A stretch of DNA of 64,000 nt from Crossaster papposus. Its lineage: Eukaryota > Echinodermata > Asteroidea > Velatida > Solasteridae. The notes beneath the pieces were generated by a model. The model was not told the DNA's origin. It ran no database searches and saw only the letters and a list, made by a program, of their open reading frames with translations. Shown here in pieces: positions 25,268 through 36,070 of the stretch; the first letter of the stretch is position 1; each line of letters begins with the position of its first letter. The position numbers and the translations under genes were made by a program. The stretch spans positions 682,001 through 746,000 of the forward strand of contig JBAIAA010000433.1 of assembly GCA_037893245.1 (NCBI GenBank), given 5' to 3'.

Positions 25268-26580
25268 TTTTTTTTTATTTTTTTATTTTTTGTCATTTTT
25301 TTATGGCATAGACCTTTGACACTTTGGTAAATCCGATCGACTTGAAACTTGGCATACATTTAGACAACCACCCAAGGACGGTCCCAGAAGAAATTCGTCG
25401 CGATTACGTCATTCAAGGTCACGTGACGTCATGTTAAAGCTAAAATTTTCCCCATAGGTTTTGTACACGTTTTTCTTCAGACTATTGACTTTGACACTTT
25501 GGTATATCCGACCGACTTGAAACTTGGCATACACTTAGAACACCACCCACAGATGGCTCTTGACGAAATTCGGCACGATTGCGTCATTCAAGGTCACGTG
25601 ACGTGACGTTAAAGGTTCAACTTTTTTTCCCATAGGGTTTGTACACGGTTTTTTTCAGACTATTGACTTTGACACTTTCGTCAATTTGATCGACTTGAGA
25701 CTTAGCACACACCTCGACCACCATCTCCAGGAGGGCCAAGGGGAAAATCGTCACGATGACGTCATCGGGGGTCATGGGACGTCACATTAAAGGTTCAGTT
25801 TTTAGGACCCTCTATCTCTGGAAGTACAGGTCCGATTGGGGTCAAACTTGGTATGCAAGTATTCCAGGGTGTGTTATAGACGAAAAATAAAATGACATTA
25901 TGATGACGTCATCGTGGGTCATGTGACGTCACATTAAATGTTCAGTTTTTAAGACCCTCTATCTCTAGAAGTACATGTCCGATTGGGGTCAAACTTGGTA
26001 TGCAAGTATCGGGGATGTGTTATAGACGAAAATTAAGATGACATGACGATGACGTCATCGGGTGTCATGTGACGTCACATTAAAGGTGCAATTTTTTCCC
26101 ATAGGGTTTGTACACGTTTTTCCTCAGACTATTGATTTCGACACTTTGGTAAATCCCATCGACTCGAGACTTAGTACACACTTCGAGCACCATCCCCAGG
26201 AGGGCCAAGGGAAACATCGTAAGGATGACGTCATTGTTGGACATGTGACGTCACATTAAAGGTCAGTTTATAAGACCCTCTATCTCTGGAAGTACAGGTC
26301 CGATTGGAGTCATACTTGGTATGCAAGTAATCGGGGATGTTTTATAGACGAAAACTAAGATGACGTAATTATGACTTTCGTCGGTCATGTGACGTCACAT
26401 TAAAGGTGTAGTTTTCCCCAAAGGATTTGTACACGTTTTTTTTTCAACCAATATATCTTTGGCACCTGGGTAAATCAGATTGACTTCAGATTTGCGACAC
26501 ACTTAGACCACCACTCACTTATTACAAAACAAATTAGACACCCGAAACAGCTCTGTGTTTGTCCACAAACACATTTCTAG
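25268..26580 (+). repeat. Type A Helitron-like repeat unit
   Basis: T-rich start, several TGACGTCA modules, ending with CGAAACAGCTC, the hairpin and CTAG (26577-26580). Non-coding. Confidence 0.6.
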
Positions 26581-27124
26581 TTTTTTTTGGTTTTTTTTGC
26601 CCTTTGTTCTCCATAGGATTTGTACACGTTTGTTCAGACAATACACTTTGACACTTTGGTAAATCCGTTGGACTTGAGACTTGGCATACACTTAGACAAC
26701 CACCCAAAGACGGTCCTAGAAGAAATTCGTCGCGATTACGCCATTCAAGGTCACGTGACTTCGCGTTAATGTTGAAATTTTCCCCATAGGTTTTGTACAC
26801 GTTTTTCTTCAGACTATTGACTTTGGCACTTTGGTAAATCCGATCGACTTGAGACTTGGCATATCTTTAGAACATCACTCATAGATGGTTCTGGAAGAAA
26901 TTCGGCACGATTGCGTCATTCAAGGTCATGTGACGTCACGTTAAAGGTTCAATTTGTCCGCCCATAAGGTTTGTACACGTTTTTCTTCAGACTATTGACT
27001 TTGACACTTTCGTAAATTTGATCGACTTGAGACTTGGCACACACATAGACACTCACACACACATATTGAAAGTAATGTAAGATACTCGAAACAGCTCTGT
27101 GCTTGTCCACAAACACATGTCTAG
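26581..27124 (+). repeat. Type A repeat unit, short
   Basis: Begins with a T-rich run and CTCCATAGGATTTGTACACG and ends at CTAG (27121-27124) after the hairpin. It has fewer internal modules than the other A units. Confidence 0.6.
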
Positions 27125-27721
27125 TTTTTTTTCTTCTCCTTTTTCAGACTTTTCTCCATAGGATTTGCACACGTTTATTCAGACAATACACTTTGACACT
27201 TTGGTAAATCCGATAAACTTGAGACTTGGCATACATTTAGACAACCACCCAAGGACGGTCCTAGAAGAAATTTGTCGCGATTACGTCATTCAAGGTCACG
27301 TGACTTCGCGTTAAAGGTGAAATTTTTCCCATAGGTTTTGTACACGTTTTTCTTTAGACTATTGACTTTGACACTTTGGTAAATCCGACCGACTTGAAAC
27401 TTGGCATACATATAGAACACCTCCCACCGATGGTCCTGCAAAGACCACAGAGACTTGGCATACATTTAGACAACCACCCAAGGACGGTCCTAGAAGAAAT
27501 TTGTCACGACTGCGTCGTTCAAGGTCACGTGACGTCACGTTAAAGGTGCAATTTTCCCCCTATATGATTTGTACACGTTTTTTTTCAACTAATATATCTT
27601 TGGCACTTGTGTAAATCCAATCGACTTCAGACTTGGCACACACATAGACCACCACACACACATATTGAAAATAATGTTAGACACTCGAAACAGCTCTGTT
27701 TGTCCACAAACACATGTCTAG
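27125..27721 (+). repeat. Type A repeat unit, short
   Basis: Begins with a T-rich run and CAGACTTTTCTCCATAGGA, and ends with a slightly shortened hairpin and CTAG (27718-27721). Confidence 0.6.
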
Positions 27722-29011
27722 TTTTCCTTCTGTTTCAGACTCTTCTCCATAGGATTTCTACACGTTTTTTTCTCCAGCCAATACACTTTGACACTTTGGT
27801 AAATCCGATCGACTTGAGACTTTGCATACACTTAGACCACCACCGACATATGGTCCTAGAAAAAATTCGTAACGATGACGTCATTCATGGTCACGTGACG
27901 TCACGTTAAATTTTTCTCCATAGGTTTTGTACACGTTTTCCTTTAGGCTATTGACTTTGACACTTTGGTCAATCCGATTGGCTTTAGACTTGATAAAAAC
28001 CTCAACCACCATCCCCAGGAGGGCCAAGAGGAATTACGTCATGATTACGTCATCGGGGGTCATGTGACGTCACGTTAAAGGTGCAGTTTTTAGGACCCTC
28101 TATCTCTGGAAGTACACGTCCGATTGGGGTCAAACTTGGTATTCATGTATTCCAGGATGAGTTATAGACGAAAATTAAGATGACATTATGATGACATCAT
28201 CGGGTGTCATGTGACGTCACATTAAAGGTTAAGTTTTTAGGACCCTCTATCTCTGAAAGAACCTGTCCGATTGGGGTCAAACTTGGTATACGGGTATTCA
28301 AGGATGTGTTATAGACGAAAATTAGGGTGACGTCATGATGACATTATCGTGGGTCATGTGACGTCACATTAAAGGTGTAGTTTTTAAGACTCTATCTCTG
28401 GAAGTACAAGTCCAATTAGGGTCAAACTTGGTATTCAGGTATTCAGGGATGTGTTATAGACGAAAATTAAGTTGACGTCATGATGACGTCATCAGGTGTC
28501 ATGTGACGTCACATTAAAGGTGTAGTTTTCCCCATAGGTTTTGTACACGTTTTCCCTCGTCAGACTATTGAGTTTGACACTTTGTTAAATTCACTCGACT
28601 CCAGACTTAGCATACACTTAGAACACCACCAACAGATGGTTCTGGAGGAAATTTGGCACGATTGCGTAATTCACGTGACATGATGTACGTTAAAGGTTCA
28701 ATTTTTCCCCCATAGGTTTTGTACACGTTTTTCTTTAGACTATTGACTTTGACACTTTCGTAAATTTGATCGACTTGGGACCTAGCACACACTTCGACCA
28801 CCATCCCCAGGAGGGCCAAGAGAAAACTTGTGATGATGACGTCATCGTGGGTCATGTGACGTCACATTAAAGTTTTTTTCAAGTAATATATTTGGCACTT
28901 TGGTAAATCCAATCGATTTCAGACTTGATTAACACACTAGACCACCACCCACATATTGAAAGTCATTTTAGACATCCGAAACGGCCCTGTGTTTGTCCAC
29001 AAACATAGTTA
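27722..29011 (+). repeat. Type A repeat unit, last of the array
   Basis: Type A modules; the stretch around 28,320-28,540 closely matches 100-310 at the window start. The 3' hairpin is present (about 28990-29005), but a few bases are missing before TAG. After it the array ends. Confidence 0.55.
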
Positions 29012-29277
29012 TTTCATTTTTATCGGTTTCGGTAATCGTATACAACAGAGATTTTCTCGCACTGCGCTTACCGTCATGCGAGCCGCCATTTTGTTCTGGT
29101 TTATCGGTACATCCGAAATATTATGACGTAGTGTCTGCACCATTAGTATGCGAAGCCCGGTCGATAGCGGCCCTGCATATGCGCAAGGAATGCAAGTGAA
29201 CCCTTTTGTGTACGGCATAGTATACATAATGAGTACTGTACATGTGAAAGTGGGCTCAAAATCATACGGAGAAGGAC
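29012..29277. repeat. Left arm of a diverged long inverted repeat
   Basis: Not type A. Segments match the reverse complement of about 50,690-51,000, including an identical ATTATGACGTAGTGTCTGC (29121-29139 on +) and a neighbouring GCCATTTTGTTC-like stretch. It lies directly outside the putative ISL2EU terminus and may be part of its TIR or of a host element. Confidence 0.45.
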
Positions 29278-29541
29278 CAGGGGCCAATTTCACGGAGCTG
29301 CTAAGCACACAAAATTGCTTAGCATGAAAATGTGTCCTTGGTAAAAACAAGGTTACAGACCAAATTTTCACGTGATCTTTATAAGCCTTTTCGAAGTATG
29401 GCTGCCTGATAGAGGGCGCCCTTCGGTTTGGGTAAACTTAATTCAAGATGGCTGCAGCTGAACGTCAACAATGTCAACTGCAGCAGACAGTGGCACCCGC
29501 GTTGAGGTAGGTGAGTACTTTATTAAAATGTTAATGTTAGT

Positions 29542-29552
29542 ATTTTTCTGCA
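29542..29552 (+). repeat. LINE target-site duplication, left copy
   Basis: ATTTTTCTGCA, repeated exactly at 30324-30334 just after the CAA-repeat tail of the LINE fragment. Confidence 0.85.
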
Positions 29553-30323
29553 CTAGATGGGGGAAAAAACGTCCCCAAGAAGTTACACTTCACAGATTAC
29601 GTATTTGCATTTGTAAAGGGCTCAAAAAATGTCTTTATTACTCTGGAAAACACCCTAACGGTATCTGTGAAATATGTGGAGCTAGTGATGATGTTGGACA
29701 CTTCCTACTTGAATGCAAACGATTTAACAGCCAAAGAAAACTCCTCCAAAAATCACTTAATTTGACAGATTCACAAATGACTCTTACACAACTTCTTGGG
29801 CAGAAACGAAACTGTCAACAAATCCTTAACTATGTTCAAAGATGCAACATTAATATTTAATTTGTTTTGTGTGGCCTTCTGATTTTATTGATATTGCGCA
29901 TGGGTAAGGGTTTAGTGAGGACCGTTGTCGCCGGTGATTGACGGGCGCAGTGCCACCCTTCGTCACCCGGAGGTATGCGCGTCCTGAAAAAGTAACAGAT
30001 GGGAGCCTTGTGCCCCTGTCTGCGAAACGGCCGGCCTTGCGGGACCCTTTGTGGCACTGTTTCTCGGAAGATTACTGGCGCACCCCCTGCCCTTACCTTC
30101 ATGCACCATTCTTTTTTGTTTTGTTATTTTTTTCCCTTTTCGAGCAGCCGTTTACTAGCACTCCGTTTATCTCCTTTGCTTACGTCATAATTTCCCATAC
30201 TGCACTCTGATGTACTAGCTGTTCCGCGTGCTGAGATGATATAGTGCATAATGTAATGCTAATGGCACACAGGGCGCTATGATTGCCATACGTGCCAACC
30301 AAACCTACAACAACAACAACAAC
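29553..30323 (+). mobile_element. 5'-truncated LINE, 3' end with CAA tail
   Basis: An insertion of 771 bp flanked by an 11-bp target duplication. An open frame (to 29860) encodes the last part of a non-LTR retrotransposon ORF2, with the C-terminal zinc-knuckle pattern C-x2-C-x7-H-x4-C (CEICGASDDVGHFLLEC). About 450 bp of 3' UTR and a (CAA)n tail follow. Truncation at the 5' end, a simple-repeat tail and a target duplication are the marks of target-primed reverse transcription. The clade (I/Nimb/Tx1-like) is a guess. Other ORFs in the UTR on both strands are not gene-like. Confidence 0.82.
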
Positions 30324-30334
30324 ATTTTTCTGCA
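30324..30334 (+). repeat. LINE target-site duplication, right copy
   Basis: ATTTTTCTGCA, identical to 29542-29552. Confidence 0.85.
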
Positions 30335-30454
30335 ATTATTTGTTATAGGCACGACAGTTTTTAAATTTGTAGGCCTAGTTAATTTCGTGTGTGTTAATTT
30401 AATTGGGAGTGGGACTAAATTAAATCGGGAAAGAATTTAGCTCATAAAATATTG

Positions 30455-30460
30455 AACTTG
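30455..30460 (+). repeat. Polinton target-site duplication, left copy (AACTTG)
   Basis: AACTTG, repeated at 45089-45094. A 6-bp duplication is the known signature of Polinton/Maverick integration. Confidence 0.92.
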
Positions 30461-30517
30461 AGTAGTAGGGAACGTGCCGTATGTAAACCAAATCTTAAAA
30501 AACTCAATTTGGTCTAA
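30461..30517 (+). repeat. Polinton left TIR
   Basis: 57 bp identical, inverted, to 45032-45088. It starts with AG, as Polinton termini do. It is short compared with the several-hundred-bp TIRs of many Polintons. Confidence 0.95.
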
Positions 30518-30650
30518 TATTTGAAACAAATCTTAAAAACTCAATTTGGACCAAATCTTAAAAACTCAATTTTGTCTAATATTTGAAACAAATCTTAAAA
30601 ACTCAATTTAAACCAAATCTTAAAAAAATCAATTTGGTCTAACAAAAAAA
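30491..30650 (+). repeat. Subterminal AT-rich tandem repeats of the Polinton
   Basis: Several copies of AAATCTTAAAAACTCAATTT with GGACC or GGTCTAATATTTGAAAC spacers. The first copy is part of the TIR; the others lie only at this end, so the TIR unit has multiplied on the left. Confidence 0.8.
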
Positions 30651-30765
30651 AAATCACTCTTGCGAGAGCGCCCTCTTTTAAAAAAACAAAACGAGATTTT
30701 GTTTATCTTGGTTTACTCTCAATAAAAATTAAAAAAAAAAATATTATAATACTTATATATAAATC

Positions 30766-33700
30766 ATGATGACGAAACCAACACCAATAGGATATGGACG
30801 TTGGTCTAAATCAACCTTGCAACAATATGTGGAGCGAAATAATATCACGATCTCAGGGCGGAGCCTACGTCGGAACTATATCGACGCTATTAGAATAGAG
30901 GAGAATAAATATAAAAACTTGAATCGCAAGAAACTAGATGATCTCAAACAAATCGTAGACGACGAAGAGTTACAATTTACGCCAACTGGTAAACTAGGTC
31001 GATTTTTACGAAAGGATTTAATTTTAGCGATTAAATCGTATAAAAACCCCGATAGTTTCAGAGAGGCAGATTTTCAAGTACATAGAGCTTTTAGTAACAG
31101 TTATAGAAACTGGGAGCTGACGCCTAGGTTGTTTAACAACGACGTAGAGCAATTCTTTAATACACACGTGAAGCAGATTGAAAAAATTGTTACGTCGGAG
31201 CCGAGAGATCTATCGACCATAAAAGTTCAATTAGGATTTAAAGCGAAATACGATAAAACAAATCAAGACGGCTTAGTAGAAACCAGCGCATTTACCTTTT
31301 TTAGTAAAAAGCTAGTTGTTTTAAACGAGAGTCAGATAAAACAAACGGTAAAAGATCAAATCTTTAAAATAAAAGAAAAACACACCAAAAATACCACTCA
31401 AGGATCGGGTTGGAACCTCGTTAAAATACTCGCGTTTTATATTAACATAGATCGTTATAGACCTATGAGCGGCAGTTCTTATATAAAATTACCGCAGTTT
31501 TTAGTAAACAAAAAGGCTTTTATTAACGTCAGAAACAAAGACAACGAATGTTTACGGTGGTGTTTGAGAGCCGCTCTCGGCAAGTATACCGACAAAATAA
31601 AACAACGAGTAAAAGACAAACCTGATTTTAAAATCCACGAAGACAGGCCGTCAATTTACGATAAAAACGATGGATTAAATTTTAAAGACGTAGACTTTCC
31701 TACTCCAATCAATCAAATAGAAAAGATAGAGAGACAAAACAATCTGAGTATAAATGTTTTTGCGTACGAAGAGGCTAAAGAAGTACGACCGTTATATTTA
31801 TCTAAAAACGCCAACGACCCCGCAGCCATAAATCTGTTGTTGTTTTCTTCAGACGACACAAATCACTATTGTTGGATAAAACATATATCTAGAATATTTT
31901 TTAACCAAACGAAACACAAGCATAAAACATACGTCTGTTTCAGATGTTTGGCACACTACAACACACGAGACAAGTTGGACAGGCATACGCAAGATTGCGA
32001 GGGGACAGATAAGCCACCATCTAAGGTCGTCTTTCCAAAAGGTTTTAACGACGACCCTCCGATATTAAAATTTAAAAATCACAAGTTTGCGCAAGACGCA
32101 CCATTTGTCATTTACGCCGATTTTGAATCAGTATTAAACAAATTAAAACCTGAAGAGGCAAACACGCAAGAGACTCAAGTTCACAAAGCTTGCGGTTATT
32201 CGTTGATCGCTTTAAGGTGTGACGGTAAAGTTAAATTTCAAGAGACCTACAGAGGAACAGATGCCGTGACCAAGTTCTTAGACTCGACGTTGTATTTAAG
32301 AGACAAAGTAAACGAAGTTTTTAAAAAACCCAAACCCATAGACTTTACCACAAGAGACAACATCGACCACCAAAACACAAATACGTGTTGGATTTGCGAG
32401 AAGTCAATATACCCCAACTACTCTTCAAACTGTCAGTGCCCTATACCGAAAGAACCTCACACTGACGAAGAACAAGACGAATATTGTTACGTAAACAAAA
32501 AAGGATTTAAAGAGTCAAAGTGTCTAAAGTGTAAAAAACGTATCAACAAATTTAGAAAGGTTAGAGATCACTGTCACATCACGGGTAAATACAGAGGAGC
32601 CGCGCACGCTTTTTGTAATCTAAAACTGCAGGTGGTACCCCATAAAACCACAATACCCGTCATCTTTCACAATTTACAAAATTACGACGCGCATTTAATC
32701 ATGCAAGATTAAAGAAAAAATCGATTTTATCCCTAGCAACTCAGAAAAATACATTTCGTTTTCGATCGGTCAACTGAGATTTATAGACTCGTTTAAATTT
32801 ATGGCAGCGTCGTTGGATAGACTAGTCAACTCATGTTCTAAAGAGGCGTTTACTCTACTCAGAGAACGCTATAAAGATCAAAATGTCGACCTACTCTTAC
32901 AAAAAGGTGTTTACCCGTATGAGTATATGGACTCGTTCGATAAGTTTGAAGAGACGAGCTTACCAAGCATCGACAACTTTTACAGCAGCCTCAAAGACTC
33001 TAATATATCGCAAGAAGATTATTCTAAGGCTCAACAAGTGTGGAACGAATTTAACGTCAAAAACTTAGGCGAATATCACGATTTGTACGTGACCACCGAT
33101 GTGTTACTTTTGGCAGGTGTGTTTGAAAATTTTAGAAAAATGTGTAAAAAGAACTACAAGTTAGATCCCGCTAACTATTATACCTCTCCTGGGTTATCGT
33201 GGGACGCGCTATTAAAACACTCGGGAGTCGAGCTCGAGTTATTGACCGATGTGGACAAGCACCTGTTTTTTGAAAAAGCAAAAAGAGGAAGACTATCGAG
33301 CGTAAGTGGTGCTAGGTACCACAAAGCAAACAATAAATATTTACCCGATTTTAATCCAGACGAGCCATCAACTTACATCATGTATCTTGACGCCAACAAT
33401 TTGTACGGTTGGGCCATGAGTCAATATTTGCCCTACGCCGATTTTGAATGGGTAAAACCCAAAAAATTTACGACAGAAAGCATTATGTCAATCTCAGAAA
33501 CGTCCGATATAGGGTGTCTGTTGGAGGTAGACTTAGATTACCCCAACGCTTTGCACGATTGGCACAATGATTTTCCGCTAGCACCCGAAAATATCAAAGT
33601 ACCCAAAGAGTGGTTATCTGAGTATCAACTAGGGTTAACCGCAGTCGAGAACAACGAATCTAAATTAATAGCCACTCTATACAACAGACGTAAATATGTC

Positions 33701-34649
33701 TTGCACTATAGATCGTTACAACAGTATCTAAATCTTGGTATGCAACTCAAAAAAGTACATCGCGTATTAAAATTTAAGCAAGCGCCTTGGATGAAAGATT
33801 ACATAGACAAAAACACTCGACTAAGAGCTAAAGCAACGTCCGACTTTGAAAAGGACTTTTTTAAGCTCATGAACAACAGCGTTTTTGGAAAGACGATGGA
33901 AAACGTGAGACGACCAAGTTTCCAAATATCAAGAGTTGGTGCGTAAGCCGAGCTATAAACACACGACGGTTTTTACCGATTGCAATCTATCGTTTATCGA
34001 AATGTATAAGACCAAGACGTTATTAAACAAACCTATTTATGCGGGGGTGAGTATTTTAGACCTCTCAAAAACTCTCATGTACGACTTTTATTATAACCAT
34101 CTCAAAGAGACCTATAGAGACTGAGTAGGGTTACTTTATACCGATACGGACAGTCTACTCTTGAGCTTTAAGACGGACGATGTTTATGAAGATATACAAA
34201 AAGACTCGGAGTCATACGACCTGTCAAACTACCCCACCGATCACCCCTTGTACGACTCTAAAAACAAAACGGTCATCGGTAAATTTAAAGACGAGTTTGG
34301 TGGAAAACCAGTCAGCGAATGTGTTTGCTTAAGACCAAAGATGTACTCGATTTTAACCTCTGACTCTAACCTTAAAAAAGCCAAAGGGGTCACCAAAGCA
34401 GTCACCGACAAAAAATTAAGTCACAAGCGTTATCTCGACTGTCTCAAAAAAAAAGAATCTCAGCTAGACACGATGACGTACATCAGATCAAAAAATCACA
34501 TTTTGCACACCATTGAGCAAAACAAACTGTCGTTGAGTCCTCTGGACACAAAGCGGTATATACCCCCGAACGGTTCGTCTACTCTAGCTTTTGGTCACTA
34601 TAGGCTTGGAGGTATATCGGTGTCTGGAGGCACAACCTGGAGCTCTTGA
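30766..34649 (+). pseudogene. polB: Polinton protein-primed family B DNA polymerase, broken
   Basis: Would copy the element from a protein primer. The N-terminal part (30766-32712) has a C2H2-like finger near residues 388-410 (CFRC...H...C), exonuclease motif I (YADFES, about 446), cysteine/histidine clusters including RDHCHITGKYRG (about 600), and exonuclease II (FHNLQNYDAH, about 631). After a stop and frame change at about 32,710, the next part (32801-33946) has YVTTDVLLLA, polymerase motif A (YLDANNLYG) and motif B (NNSVFGKTMENV). A second frame change at about 33,930 is followed by an in-frame TGA (34122-34124) just ahead of motif C, YTDTDS (34137-34154). Three lesions make it non-functional as read, though all catalytic motifs remain. 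Its 3' end overlaps the convergent integrase by 52 bp. Confidence 0.93.
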
Positions 34650-35596
34650 CTAACGAAACTTCGATTGGGACCTTTTTTGAGATAGTAAATAGTGGGCTGG
34701 TTGTCTACTTTGATCGCGCAATCCAACCCAAAAACCTCAAGACTCCAAATAGGATCGGTCGCTCGCCTGCGCTCTCCTCCCTCTAACTCACCAGGTGCGT
34801 AAAGATATATAAAAATATCGCCTTTTCTCACCAACTCTTTTTCTACCTCTGAGGGAGAAGAACTCATTTGGCGAACTTGCGTTTCTCGCATGGCAAGCTT
34901 AGGAGTTAGTGGCTCGTAATCTTCCGTCGTTATCAATCTGGTGGTTTCATCGTTTAACGCCTTAATCACGTCGGGCAATCGTTTAACCCAGAGTCGCGAT
35001 CTCTCCGTCGGATTAACAATCTCTGCAGCGTATTGATGGCCGAACAATCTCTCTGCCAAAGTCCTGTTAAATCTTTCTACCACTGCCTGCGCTCTGTGGT
35101 TACCCGGTTCACCCACTTGTATCGCGACTTTTTTCTCCTCCAGTTGCTTTTTAAAAGCACCGTGAAATTCTTTACCCGCGTCTACTTTTAACAGCTTGGG
35201 CCAAGTCAAAGGCGACCTAGCGTAAACTCGAGCTAAAGCGTCGGACACTTGGGTACTCGTCTTGTTGGTCAAAGGTTCGGCCTCTTTAAAACGCGTGGCT
35301 ACGTCTACGACCGTCATCGCGTACTTGTATTCTTTTTTACCGACTTTATCGTAAGGTAAAAATAACCAGTCTATCTGGTGCATTTCGTTGGGAACAGCCA
35401 TGGACTTGTTCAAACTCGTAGGCCTGCTTATATACGTAGGAGGTGGTAAATAAATTTGCCACAACGCTTGTTTTCTTAACCAATTTCTGGTTTCATTTTT
35501 GGACGCGCCCGTTTTTTTAGCTAATTTTACGACCGCGCCTTCACCCTTCCAAAAACCGGCGGGGCTATAATACACTTTTTTAAACTTTGTTTCCAT
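34598..35596 (-). CDS. Polinton retroviral-like integrase, intact
   Basis: 332 residues. The rve-type core has D76 (MHQIDWLF), D139 (KVDAGKEF) and E174 (VVERFNRTL), an exact D,D-35-E spacing. An N-terminal helical region (KKTGASKNETRNWL, helix-turn-helix-like) precedes the core. The C-terminal part has KGDIFIYLYAPGE- and WSLEVFGLD-like beta segments, as expected for an SH3/chromo-like tail. It joins the element DNA to the host, creating the 6-bp duplication seen here. It is one of the few clearly unbroken genes. The gene ends inside the 3' end of the polymerase gene on the other strand and is followed at 9 bp by the next minus-strand gene upstream. Confidence 0.95.
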   Translation of the reverse strand: METKFKKVYYSPAGFWKGEGAVVKLAKKTGASKNETRNWLRKQALWQIYLPPPTYISRPTSLNKSMAVPNEMHQIDWLFLPYDKVGKKEYKYAMTVVDVATRFKEAEPLTNKTSTQVSDALARVYARSPLTWPKLLKVDAGKEFHGAFKKQLEEKKVAIQVGEPGNHRAQAVVERFNRTLAERLFGHQYAAEIVNPTERSRLWVKRLPDVIKALNDETTRLITTEDYEPLTPKLAMRETQVRQMSSSPSEVEKELVRKGDIFIYLYAPGELEGGERRRATDPIWSLEVFGLDCAIKVDNQPTIYYLKKGPNRSFVSQELQVVPPDTDIPPSL

Positions 35597-35605
35597 TTTA
35601 TTTAA

Positions 35606-36034
35606 CTAAACAAACTTATAAACTAAAAAACCTACCAACGCAGTTCCCCCCAAAACAAACGCTAACTCGCCGGTCTTTTGATCTTCGCTAGGTGCGTAAA
35701 AATCAGCTAGAGTGGGCTCATGCTGCAGGCCCACGGGTACTTGTGCGTCTGAGCGAGTAACCGAGTTGTATTCCCTAAGAGCCTCGTCTATACTTTCAAA
35801 AGTCTTTTGGGCCTTCGCTTGTTTTTTGAGTCGATCGTTTAGCCAATCGAGATACTTTGTCCTCGCTCTTTCCCAATAGTTTTTTGCCGTTTCTAGTTTT
35901 TCTAACGCTAAGTCGTGTCTCTTGCGCTCTTCGTCTTGTTTTTGTTGTTTCATGCTCGAAAATAAAAAGTTGGATCCTGTGAAAGCTAAAGCGTTAACTA
36001 TAGCGCCTCCGATCATCATAGCGATGCTAGCCAT
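35606..36034 (-). CDS. Polinton small protein: hydrophobic N-terminus, coiled coil, C-terminal membrane helix
   Basis: 142 residues. Residues 1-28 are hydrophobic and small-residue rich (MMIGGAIVNALAFTGSNFLF), residues 30-85 are a charged K/E/R helix likely to form a coiled coil, and residues 122-142 form a membrane helix (ELAFVLGGTALVGFLVYKFV). I cannot assign an enzymatic role; a virion or membrane-associated role is inferred. It is divergent from the 541-residue gene across 36 bp, so both may share a promoter region. Confidence 0.75.
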   Translation of the reverse strand: MASIAMMIGGAIVNALAFTGSNFLFSSMKQQKQDEERKRHDLALEKLETAKNYWERARTKYLDWLNDRLKKQAKAQKTFESIDEALREYNSVTRSDAQVPVGLQHEPTLADFYAPSEDQKTGELAFVLGGTALVGFLVYKFV

Positions 36035-36070
36035 ATTTTAAAATAAGTAAAGAAAAAATTACCTATAAAA
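36035..36070. promoter_or_regulatory. Short divergent promoter region
   Basis: 36 bp of A/T-rich sequence between two divergent starts. The + gene start reads CCTATAAAAATGG; see the finding on the start-codon motif. Confidence 0.5.

Noticed and set aside
1..29011. CRISPR array
   Set aside because: The repeats are hundreds of bp long, the sequence is metazoan and there are no unique spacers of constant length or cas genes.
1..29011. Autonomous Helitron with Rep/Helicase
   Set aside because: No HUH Rep motif or helicase could be found in any frame; the array is non-autonomous.
29857..30210. ORFs of 60-90 codons on both strands of the LINE 3' UTR
   Set aside because: Overlapping, on opposite strands, without motifs, and located after the ORF2 stop.
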